This document shows positions 16,744 through 24,042 of a stretch of 64,000 nucleotides of DNA, piece after piece. Under the pieces are notes generated by a model that was not told the DNA's origin, did not search any database, and was given only the letters and a program-made list of their open reading frames with translations. Each line of letters starts with the position of its first letter. Position 1 is the first letter of the stretch. The translations under genes were made by a program, and so were the position numbers. The stretch comes from Effusibacillus consociatus (GTDB taxonomy: Bacteria; Bacillota; Bacilli; Tumebacillales; Effusibacillaceae), in the NCBI RefSeq assembly GCF_042652925.1, contig NZ_JBHSHC010000154.1, forward strand, positions 1-64,000. Reading direction: 5' to 3'.

Positions 16744-16924
16744 ACCGATTCTCCTTCTCCAGATAGTTTACTTTCAGTTTAGGTGGAGTTGAAAAATACG
16801 TCAATTACTTCCAATTTAGCTGAGTTAATTTTCCATTTGGGTTTGTGGGAAGGGGATTGTCTTATGACGTGCTGGTGGGACATGTTATATAATAATGGAA
16901 AGACTGGGAATCGGAGATGACATT

Positions 16925-17137
16925 ATGCATAACTTTAAACTCGACGAGATAAATGAGCGGATTCAAAAGGCTCGAGGGATGGAAACTCTGATTCGGTCAA
17001 AGAGACAACAACGTCCGACAGACAATAAGCCTCGATCGGAAGAAGAAAAGTTGCTGTTAATCGAAATTGCCAGCAGAAGGCGGCAGGAAAATATGATCCG
17101 AATTGGGGAGAGGAAGTGGAGATATGTTGGAAAATAG
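16925..17137 (+). CDS. Small charged protein of unknown function
   Basis: The 70-residue protein is rich in Arg, Glu and Lys and is predicted helical (DEINERIQKARGMETLIRSKR...). ATG 16925 lies 7 bases behind GGAGATGA, and a TATAAT-like box sits near 16887. It overlaps the start of the nucleotidyltransferase remnant that follows, an arrangement common in toxin-antitoxin pairs, but I recognise no family. Confidence 0.5.
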   Translation: MHNFKLDEINERIQKARGMETLIRSKRQQRPTDNKPRSEEEKLLLIEIASRRRQENMIRIGERKWRYVGK

Positions 17138-17340
17138 GGAGGATTGGCTCACGAAACTTCGTTTGCTAAGAAACATTGATGACCCTCTCAAAAAAATTTG
17201 CAAATATTTCATTATTAACGGAAGCTCTGGAAATTTCCGGGGTTCGGCCTATTCTAGTCGGAGGTAGAGCTGTCGAGTTTTATAAGACAAGAAAAAATTC
17301 TTTTCGTGGCAAACAATACTCGCAATTCTACTCCTTATAG
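17124..17340 (+). pseudogene. Nucleotidyltransferase-like remnant (VGG-type motif), frameshifted and truncated
   Basis: ATG 17124 behind AGGAAGTGGAG begins MLENREDWLTKLRLLRN. A frame change near 17195 leads to LTEALEISGVRPILVGGRAVEFYK, which looks like the start of a nucleotidyltransferase fold of the DUF6036-like type. The expected downstream metal-binding aspartates are absent because the frame closes at about 17340. It is a degraded gene that overlaps the small ORF upstream. Confidence 0.45.
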
Positions 17341-17462
17341 TCCCACGCTGGTTTGTTTGGTACACAAATACGTACTAAATGTGATCTAGCATGTCTCCAA
17401 ACTTCTGAACACTCAAAATTAAACATTTAAATACTGAAATGTAGATAGAATGAATGTTATAA

Positions 17463-17494
17463 AGGGATGTTGAGGTAGGTATCTCAACATCCCT
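17463..17494. repeat. Perfect 12-bp inverted repeat
   Basis: AGGGATGTTGAG (17463-17474) and CTCAACATCCCT (17483-17494) pair around an 8-nt loop. No T-run follows on either strand, so a classical terminator is doubtful. It may be the trace of a lost mobile element end or a processed hairpin. Confidence 0.6.
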
Positions 17495-17553
17495 ACATTT
17501 GTACATGAAAAGTGCATTCAATAATGTTATATGTGCGTGTTTTTTATCTTGAA

Positions 17554-17588
17554 TTGACAACTATACTCGAGAAGTGTAAATTTACACT
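17554..17588 (+). promoter_or_regulatory. Promoter with overlapping 16-bp palindromic operator
   Basis: TTGACA (17554-17559) and TAAATT (17577-17582) are 17 bp apart. The perfect palindrome AGTGTAAATTTACACT (17573-17588) covers the -10 box. This is the layout of a repressor operator, most likely for the XRE protein encoded 46 bases downstream. Confidence 0.65.
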
Positions 17589-17633
17589 AAAATAACCTGT
17601 ATCGCATATGATGAAACAAAGAAAGGTGTCACA

Positions 17634-18119
17634 ATGGAAACTCAAGAGAATCGGCTCACTCAAGAACTGTTTGATGAAATGGTCTCGGAAAAATTGAAAT
17701 TGATACGTGTGGAAGCGGACCTGACACAGGACAGTATGGCGGAAATGATCGGCATATCGAAAAAAACGCTTGTTCAGGTCGAGAAGGGAAGACAAACTCT
17801 TGGTTTCACTGCTGCGGCATTGGCTGCCGTTCTGTTCCGGAAAGGGGATGTGATTCAATCTCTGTTTGGGGAATCGGTCGTGGACATCATCGAGTTGGTC
17901 GCGTCGAACGGAAAATCGAGAGCCTGGTATAAGACCATGGGCGGAAAGATCTGGTGGACAGAGGTGAAACGCAGTGGGCGTTTCGTGATTCAAAGACATG
18001 TACTGACAGGGCATCACCGGATTATTGACGAGAATCAGTACCTTCACTATTACAGCTTGGACCCGGAGGAAGCGTTGAAGAGATTAAAAGAACTCAGGGA
18101 AAGGGAGTCATCATCTTGA
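17634..18119 (+). CDS. XRE-type transcriptional regulator
   Basis: The 161-residue protein has a helix-turn-helix in its N-terminal half (LTQDSMAEMIGISKKTLVQVEKG, about residues 30-55). A second region of about 80 residues (WYKTMGGKIWWTEVKRSGRFVIQRH...) is of unknown function. It probably represses its own promoter through the palindrome over the -10 box. AAAGGTG lies ahead of ATG 17634. The next gene, a membrane protein, is a pseudogene. A tiny frame of 18 codons begins at its stop (18116) and is not called. Confidence 0.8.
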   Translation: METQENRLTQELFDEMVSEKLKLIRVEADLTQDSMAEMIGISKKTLVQVEKGRQTLGFTAAALAAVLFRKGDVIQSLFGESVVDIIELVASNGKSRAWYKTMGGKIWWTEVKRSGRFVIQRHVLTGHHRIIDENQYLHYYSLDPEEALKRLKELRERESSS

Positions 18120-18182
18120 AGTTGAAATTCGAAATGAAGCGGAACAAGATCGGCAATCAATCTGAATGAGGGGGGATAATTC

Positions 18183-19156
18183 ATGGTGTGGTTAAGGAAC
18201 GCAAAATACGATTTAGGTTTGTTGATTTGCCCTATAGTAGCTGTCTTGCTGCTTTATCCCCTCGATTTCGCTTCCTCAAAAATGATCGAAGCAGTTGCCT
18301 TGGGTTCCTTGCTTTTATCAGGAGTCCACATCGGAACGAACTGGACACTTTTGTACAGGGACGGTACTTTTTTTCGCTTTGACAGGACACGGTACGTACA
18401 CATGGGCTGGTTGATCATTCTTGGATCGATCGCTTTATCCGCGTGGAATTTGCCCCTTTTCATGTCCGTGTACGTTTACTGGGGGCTTTGGCATTTCGCC
18501 CGGCAACATTGGGGAATTAGCGATGCTTTACAAGACAAAGGCTGGTCAAAGAGATCCACTGGATTACCGCTTGGACAAACTGCTCGTACATCTCCTCCTG
18601 TTCCTTCCCTATGTTGATCCAATTCGCCAGGCCGGGTGAGTTCGGATTTTATACAATCACTTTATACCGATTTTACCTTCCCGAAAATTGGGCGGATGCC
18701 GCTTTGGCAGTGTGGTGGGTAGCGTTATTGTGTGGCTGGCGTATTCCGCATGCGTTTTAAGAACCTCACACTTGTGGCTCCCTCTTTTCTTACCATGTTG
18801 GCGGCGGTCGTTGCATTCGCCTGCATTTACTTCCTGGTCGACAGCTTCCTCCTGATGTATGCGTTAATTTCAATCCCGCATTCCCTGCAGTATATTGGGC
18901 TGGCATACCACTATCATGACGGGAAGAACAAACGAATAAAGTTGTGGAGTCGGAGTAAAGAAAATTCTTTCTTCTATATTGGGGATTCACTGTTGGGTAC
19001 ACTCTGTTGGCGGTCCTGCTGGTTAAACTCAATGAACAACTTCATTCACCGCTGATTTATGGCTTGCTGGGACTGACGATCTTTCATTTTTGGGTGGAGT
19101 TGTTTTCCTGGAGACCGAAGTATAATCCTGAACTGCGGAATTCGTTGGGGTTGTAA
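18183..19156 (+). pseudogene. Polytopic membrane protein, four frame changes
   Basis: Joining frames gives a protein of about 320 residues with roughly eight membrane segments. The pieces are 18183 to about 18525 (MVWLRNAKYDLGLLI...WHFARQHWGI), about 18525-18637 (MLYKTKAGQRDPLDYRLDKL), about 18629-18760 (FGFYTITLYRFYLPENW), about 18740-18985 (SIPHSLQYIGLAYHYHDGK) and about 18968-19156 (YGLLGLTIFHFWVELFSWRP). The conserved histidines in membrane helices (WHFARQH, HSLQYIG, YHYH, FHFW) suggest a metal-binding or oxygenase-like membrane protein, but the family is not identified. Good ribosome site GAGGGGGG at 18171. Confidence 0.7.
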
Positions 19157-19172
19157 GAACAAATTTGTTGGT

Positions 19173-19201
19173 AAGGTACACCGGAGTGGGTGTACCTTTT
19201 C
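19173..19201 (+). terminator. Terminator after the membrane pseudogene
   Basis: GGTACACC (19175-19182) pairs with GGTGTACC (19189-19196) and is followed by TTTTCTT. Confidence 0.75.
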
Positions 19202-19217
19202 TTGTACCTCGCTTCAA

Positions 19218-20351
19218 TCAAAAAACAAAATAGCCTGTTGTAAATTTGTCCAGCAGATACCATTGCCCCACAATACTGATGACAATAACCGGAATCAACC
19301 AGCGATTTTGTCTCAACAGCAGGGCCCAAATCACGAAAAGCGGAAAGATCACGACGGCGAACCGCGGAATGCTGTAAAAATACGAATTGAGCGGACTGGG
19401 GGACAACAGAGGAACCGTCACCGCAGCGATTAGGTAGAGAGAATAACTCCATCTCAGCCGCAGACGATCCTTCCAGAGAGACAGTCCCGTAAGGAGGATC
19501 TCCCAGTAGGCGATCCCCGCTTCAATCAACCGATGCTTTCGAATCCAACCGTTTCGGGGCTTGAAAAGCATATCCCATGTCCCCTGCCAAACGGTCGCCC
19601 AGGGCCAGAGAAAGGATCGTTTCCAATACTTTTGGGCGTGAACGAAGCCGAGCGGATCGCCAATTTTGGTATAGAGAAGAATCATATAGGCTGCAATTCC
19701 GGCTGGAATCAATCCGATCAAAAGAATGTCTGCTCGAATCTCTTTCCATTGGAATTTTTTATCCGCGAGATATTCGTACAAGAAAGGCAGCACAAGCAAA
19801 ATGCCTGTATTTCGCGTCATCGAAGCGAAGAAGCCGAACACTCCCGCCCATAACCACTGCCGTTCACGGATACAGTAAAAACACCCTACCGTCAAAAACA
19901 AAAATAAAGATTCCGTGTAGACGGCGGAAAAATAAAACGATGTTGGAAACACTACCAGAAGAGTAAGTGCTTTTACAACTGTTTCACGCGGGTAATCCAT
20001 GGCCAGCAATCGAAGGAGCAGGTAGATCGCCAACAGAAAAGCTGCATTTGCAATCAGCAGTCCGGCGATCCTGTACGAGAGTCCCAAGGTATCGTGAAGC
20101 GCTCCCATAAGGTACGGGTATAACGGAAAAAAAGCGGCGGGCTGGTCCCAACGGTATCCTTCATGTGCAATCCGGATGTACCAAAGAGAATCCCATCGTA
20201 CAAAATTGTCGATCAGGGCATACTGCAAATACTCTTTTAGAGAAGGCACCGAAAAATGCCGGCTGACAAAAACAAAACTTCCCCCGATCACGATGAATTG
20301 ATGAAGCAAAAATAGCGCAAAAGTATAAAGCCAGGCATTTCGCCGGGTCAT
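19218..20351 (-). CDS. PIG-V-like membrane mannosyltransferase
   Basis: The 377-residue protein has about nine transmembrane segments and the PIG-V/ArnT-type first luminal loop FVRWDSLWYIRIAHEGY, followed by FFPLYPYLMG. Such GT-C enzymes move a sugar from a polyprenyl phosphate carrier to a lipid or glycan outside the membrane. The neighbouring divergent genes encode a polyprenyl-phosphate sugar synthase and a GDP-mannose pyrophosphorylase. A mannosyl donor is therefore likely. The acceptor is unknown. The start codons of the two divergent genes are 37 bases apart. Confidence 0.85.
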   Translation of the reverse strand: MTRRNAWLYTFALFLLHQFIVIGGSFVFVSRHFSVPSLKEYLQYALIDNFVRWDSLWYIRIAHEGYRWDQPAAFFPLYPYLMGALHDTLGLSYRIAGLLIANAAFLLAIYLLLRLLAMDYPRETVVKALTLLVVFPTSFYFSAVYTESLFLFLTVGCFYCIRERQWLWAGVFGFFASMTRNTGILLVLPFLYEYLADKKFQWKEIRADILLIGLIPAGIAAYMILLYTKIGDPLGFVHAQKYWKRSFLWPWATVWQGTWDMLFKPRNGWIRKHRLIEAGIAYWEILLTGLSLWKDRLRLRWSYSLYLIAAVTVPLLSPSPLNSYFYSIPRFAVVIFPLFVIWALLLRQNRWLIPVIVISIVGQWYLLDKFTTGYFVF

Positions 20352-20387
20352 ATGCTCACCTCATTGCCAGGTACATAGGAGGCACCG

Positions 20388-21470
20388 ATGATAAGTATCA
20401 TCATACCCACATATAACGAAAAAGCTAACATCCCTCTGCTGGTGAATCGCATTCGCGGGGCACTGAACGGAGAAACTTACGAAGTTATTTTTGTGGATGA
20501 CAGTACTGACGATACGCCGCGTGTACTCGAAAAAATTCACAAACAATATCCGGAATTTCGATTCATTCACCGTAATGAGGAAAAGGGGCTGGCTACGGCG
20601 GTAATCCTGGGGTTTGAAGCTGCTCGAGGCGATATTCTGGCCGTGATGGATGCCGATTTGCAGCATCCTCCCGAATTGCTTACCGAAATGTTAACTCTGA
20701 TCCAAAGGGGAGCCGACCTTGTATTGCCGAGCCGATTTGTCAACGGCGGAGGGGATAAAGGGCTCCGCATTCACCGCAAACTCATTTCAAAAGGGGCGAG
20801 ACTGATCGCTCAGCTCGGACTCCGTCGAGTCCGCAAGGTGACAGATCCGATGAGCGGTTTTTTCATGCTTCGGAGACATGTGATTCGGGGAATTGAATGG
20901 AACCCGATTGGATGGAAAATTCTATTGGAAATTCTTGTCAAAGGGAATTATATGGAAGTGGTGGAAGTTCCCTATGAATTTCAGGAGAGGTACGCGGATG
21001 AATCAAAAATGAGTGTACAACAACAGCTTCATTATCTGCGGCATGTGTACCGGCTGATCGTGAACAGCCCTGAGGATCGACGGTTATTCCTGTTTCTGCT
21101 GATTGGGATGTCCGGTGTCCTGGTAAATCTGATTGCGTTCGAAACGTTTTACTCCATTGCAAAATTTTCAGCTTTATGGTCGGGTTTTTGCTCGGCACTG
21201 ATCGCGATGACATCAAACTTTATTTTAAACGATACCTTTACCTGGCCGGGGGACAAGCAGGGACTGGCACTTATTCGATATCTTAAATATGTTTTGATCT
21301 CCACTGTCGGGATCGGGATCAATTTGTTGACGCTGTATCTTCTTCATTCAAGACTTGGCGTGAATGCGTTGGCTTCGAATCTGTTGGGCATACTGGTGGC
21401 AACCGGCTGGAATTTTGGCATGAACAGCATTTGGACTTGGCGGGAGGATCTGAGACATGTCAGAATTTAA
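20388..21470 (+). CDS. Polyprenyl-phosphate mannose synthase (GT2, Dpm1-like) fused to a GtrA domain
   Basis: Residues 1-235 are a family 2 glycosyltransferase with IIIPTYNEKANIP, the VDDSTDDT aspartates and the metal-binding DADLQHPPE. Residues 240-350 form a GtrA-like four-helix membrane domain (FLLIGMSGVLVNL, ISTVGIGINLLTLYLL, ATGWNFGMNSIWTW). Such fusions make and probably help flip polyprenyl-phosphate mannose or glucose. The 14-base overlap with manC and the PIG-V-like neighbour point to mannose. AGGAGGC lies 5 bases ahead of ATG 20388. Confidence 0.9.
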   Translation: MISIIIPTYNEKANIPLLVNRIRGALNGETYEVIFVDDSTDDTPRVLEKIHKQYPEFRFIHRNEEKGLATAVILGFEAARGDILAVMDADLQHPPELLTEMLTLIQRGADLVLPSRFVNGGGDKGLRIHRKLISKGARLIAQLGLRRVRKVTDPMSGFFMLRRHVIRGIEWNPIGWKILLEILVKGNYMEVVEVPYEFQERYADESKMSVQQQLHYLRHVYRLIVNSPEDRRLFLFLLIGMSGVLVNLIAFETFYSIAKFSALWSGFCSALIAMTSNFILNDTFTWPGDKQGLALIRYLKYVLISTVGIGINLLTLYLLHSRLGVNALASNLLGILVATGWNFGMNSIWTWREDLRHVRI

Positions 21471-22536
21471 CGTGATAGTCATGGCAGGTGGAAAAGGGGA
21501 ACGCTTCTGGCCGCTGAGCCGATCTCAATGGCCCAAACAGTTTTTGACGATTGCCGGGGAACGTTCGATGCTGCAGATGACAGTCGATCGTTTGAGAAAA
21601 CTGGTTCCGCTTGCACAGATCCATATTGTAAGTCATGTCAATTACCGGAATATCGTTCGAATGCAGCTTCCGGAGCTGCCGGAGGAGAACATCCTCCTGG
21701 AACCGGCGGGACGTGATACAGCCGCATGCATAGGACTCGCTTCTTATAAGATTTCGAAACAGCACCCCGACAGTGAGCTGCTGATTGTTCCGGCCGATCA
21801 TTATGTGGTGGATGAAGAGGATTTTGTCAAATGTCTCCTCAAAGGGCGGGATGTCCTTCGGGCCACCCGCGGGATTGTTACTTTGGGGATCAAGCCCACC
21901 TATCCGGAAACAGGTTACGGATATATGCAGGTGTCTTCACGCGGGGAAGACCGGATTTTTGCAGGATTTAAGGTGGAAAGGTTTCTTGAGAAGCCGAATA
22001 GGGAAACGGCTGAATTTTTCATTACACAGCCGAACTATTTTTGGAACAGCGGGATGTTCATGTGGCATACCGATACCATCGAACGGATGATCAAGCGCTT
22101 TTTGCCCGATTTGCATAAAGGGTTGGAAACCATCCGGCCTGCCCTCGGAACGGCGGACGAACAGGCAATCCTTGAGCAGGTATACCCGCGGCTGCCGGCG
22201 ATTTCGATTGATTACGGAGTTATGGAAAAAACGGATAACATCTACATGATCCCTTGTGAGTTTGGATGGAACGATGTCGGCAGTTGGGGAGCCCTGGACA
22301 AAATTTCCGAGAGGGATATGTATGACAACGTGATCCAAGGAAACGTTGTCAATCTGGATACTCATGATTGCATCATTCACAGTGTGGGGGACAAATTGAT
22401 TGCCACTCTGGGAATTCAGGACATTATCATTGTAGATACAAAAGATATTACGCTTGTATGTTCGAAATACCGTTCCCAGCATATTAAAGAGTTGATCAAG
22501 GAATTAAAGAGACAGAAGATGGAAGCCTATCTGTAG
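21457..22536 (+). CDS. manC: Mannose-1-phosphate guanylyltransferase
   Basis: The enzyme makes GDP-mannose from GTP and mannose-1-phosphate. The nucleotide-binding motif is GGKGERFWPLSRSQWPKQF at the N-terminus. EPAGRDTAACIGLA, LIVPADHYV, FLEKPN and NDVGSWGAL are all family positions. At 359 residues it is the short form, without the phosphomannose isomerase domain. It overlaps the Dpm1-GtrA gene by 14 bases, so substrate and donor synthesis are translated together. A terminator follows. Confidence 0.95.
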   Translation: MSEFNVIVMAGGKGERFWPLSRSQWPKQFLTIAGERSMLQMTVDRLRKLVPLAQIHIVSHVNYRNIVRMQLPELPEENILLEPAGRDTAACIGLASYKISKQHPDSELLIVPADHYVVDEEDFVKCLLKGRDVLRATRGIVTLGIKPTYPETGYGYMQVSSRGEDRIFAGFKVERFLEKPNRETAEFFITQPNYFWNSGMFMWHTDTIERMIKRFLPDLHKGLETIRPALGTADEQAILEQVYPRLPAISIDYGVMEKTDNIYMIPCEFGWNDVGSWGALDKISERDMYDNVIQGNVVNLDTHDCIIHSVGDKLIATLGIQDIIIVDTKDITLVCSKYRSQHIKELIKELKRQKMEAYL

Positions 22537-22562
22537 GGCCCACGAAAGTGACGAAAATAAAC

Positions 22563-22590
22563 AGTCGTACCTCCGGGGTACGACTATTTT
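22563..22590 (+). terminator. Terminator after manC
   Basis: AGTCGTACC (22563-22571) pairs with GGTACGACT (22577-22585), followed by ATTTT. Confidence 0.85.
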
Positions 22591-22681
22591 CAAATCCGCG
22601 CAATTTCGATGTATGCACAAAATCGATCCGACACTTGTGTAACCTTTGAGTGCTTCCATACGTCAAAGAGAAAGAAGACAG

Positions 22682-22819
22682 TCACTTGCCGCGGATAAAC
22701 TGACGCACGTTCTGGCGATGACGCGGCCGGACCCGAATGAATTTATATCTGGCGGAGTATCGACCCAGGAAAAATACAACGGGCAGCGAAATAATTGTTA
22801 AAAACAAGTTATAGCTCAT
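22682..22819 (-). CDS. Small single-pass membrane protein (45 residues)
   Basis: ATG 22819 lies 5 bases behind a strong GGAGGTGA site. The product begins MSYNLFLTIISLPVVFFLG, a membrane helix, and ends in a very basic tail (RVRPRHRQNVRQFIRGK). It sits alone in the 430-bp gap between manC and tagO, divergent from tagO. I do not recognise it. The ribosome site and the helix-plus-basic-tail pattern favour a real gene. Confidence 0.55.
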   Translation of the reverse strand: MSYNLFLTIISLPVVFFLGRYSARYKFIRVRPRHRQNVRQFIRGK

Positions 22820-22962
22820 GATCTCACCTCCGGTGAAAAAGCGGGGGATTGGATGGTAAATGTTATGTTGGGGATGTTAAAAATATAACTCTTCATTCAC
22901 CCACGGTTGTCTGATATAATGGTAAGGATTTAAAAGACCGCAGGTAGGAGGCCGGGCTTTCT

Positions 22963-23919
22963 ATGCAGCATGTATTTACCTTTACTCTTGCCTTTGTTAT
23001 CGTTTATGCTATGGTTCCTGTTATGCGCTCGATCGCTTTGCGCACAGGATTCGTTGATATACCCAACAAGCGAAAAATTCACAGTGACCCGATCCCGCTT
23101 CTCGGCGGAGCCGCGATGTTTGCGGGTTTTCTGGTTACCACGATGTTGATGGGTGACATTGACAGTGAGTACATTGGGATTGCACTGGGCTCTTTTGTCA
23201 TTTTTGCAGTGGGTTTAATTGATGACTACGCCAAAACGAGAGGCAAGGATTTTCCAGCTTTGCCGAAATTCATCGGGCAGTTGTTAGCTGCCTCGATATT
23301 AATCTACTTTGACGTTCGGATCAAAGGTGTTACCATCCCTTTTGGCGGCGGCGAATACCTTAGGTTTGATGACTGGTATTGGCTATCGGTGATCGCCACT
23401 ATCTTGTGGGTAGTCGGGATCACCAATATGTTCAACTATCTGGATGGAGTCGATGGGTTGGCTGGCGGGATCGCGGCGATTTCTTCAACGTCGCTGTTGT
23501 TTATCTCACTGCTGAAGGGTCAAGCGGTCAGCGCCATGTTTGCAGTGACATTGATTGCCATCACGTTGGCATTCTTGCGGCACAATTTTCACCCCGCTCA
23601 GATTTTTATGGGCGACTCAGGTTCGAACTTCCTTGGGTTTACACTGGCGGCGATTGCCGTACAGGGGGCTTTCAAAGCTTACACTCTGGTCTCTCTGGCT
23701 GTTCCGGTGTTAGCACTAGGGGTACCGATCTTTGACTTCTTCTACGTAACTTTAAAGCGGATTAAGGAAAAACGTCCGATTTACAAACCGGATAAAGAGC
23801 ACACTCATCACCGGTTAATGAAATCCGGGTTGAGCCAGATTCAGACTGTTGCGTTTTTGTATCTGCTGGGAATCTGTTTCTCGCTTGCTTCCATCATTGT
23901 GGTGCTGACAGATAAATAA
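22963..23919 (+). CDS. tagO: Undecaprenyl-phosphate GlcNAc-1-phosphate transferase (TagO/WecA)
   Basis: This membrane enzyme transfers GlcNAc-1-phosphate from UDP-GlcNAc to undecaprenyl phosphate, the first step for wall teichoic acid and other secondary wall polymers. The protein has 318 residues and about ten membrane segments. Motifs are IDDYAKTRG, NMFNYLDGVDGLAGG, MGDSGSNFLG and the histidines of HTHHRL. Secondary polymers made this way commonly anchor SLH-domain proteins such as the one at 45181. AGGAGG lies upstream of ATG 22963. Confidence 0.94.
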   Translation: MQHVFTFTLAFVIVYAMVPVMRSIALRTGFVDIPNKRKIHSDPIPLLGGAAMFAGFLVTTMLMGDIDSEYIGIALGSFVIFAVGLIDDYAKTRGKDFPALPKFIGQLLAASILIYFDVRIKGVTIPFGGGEYLRFDDWYWLSVIATILWVVGITNMFNYLDGVDGLAGGIAAISSTSLLFISLLKGQAVSAMFAVTLIAITLAFLRHNFHPAQIFMGDSGSNFLGFTLAAIAVQGAFKAYTLVSLAVPVLALGVPIFDFFYVTLKRIKEKRPIYKPDKEHTHHRLMKSGLSQIQTVAFLYLLGICFSLASIIVVLTDK

Positions 23920-23936
23920 AAAGAAGAACATGGATA

Positions 23937-23964
23937 CCATCGGAGCCTCTCCGATGGTTTTTTG
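23937..23964 (+). terminator. Terminator after tagO
   Basis: CCATCGGAG (23937-23945) and CTCCGATGG (23949-23957) form a perfect 9-bp stem followed by TTTTTT. Confidence 0.9.
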
Positions 23965-24016
23965 CTGCAATCGGAGGCACTGGGCCAACATACAATCTTT
24001 TTTCCATATAGGACCG

Positions 24017-24022
24017 TATAAT
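24017..24022 (+). promoter_or_regulatory. -10 box of the tandem SpeE-like gene
   Basis: A consensus TATAAT lies 26 bases ahead of the start. No clear -35 box is seen. Confidence 0.4.
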
Positions 24023-24042
24023 GTATCCGTATAGGAGATGAG

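Noticed and set aside
17463..17494. 12-bp inverted repeat as a terminator
   Set aside because: There is no T-run on either side. It is kept only as an inverted repeat.
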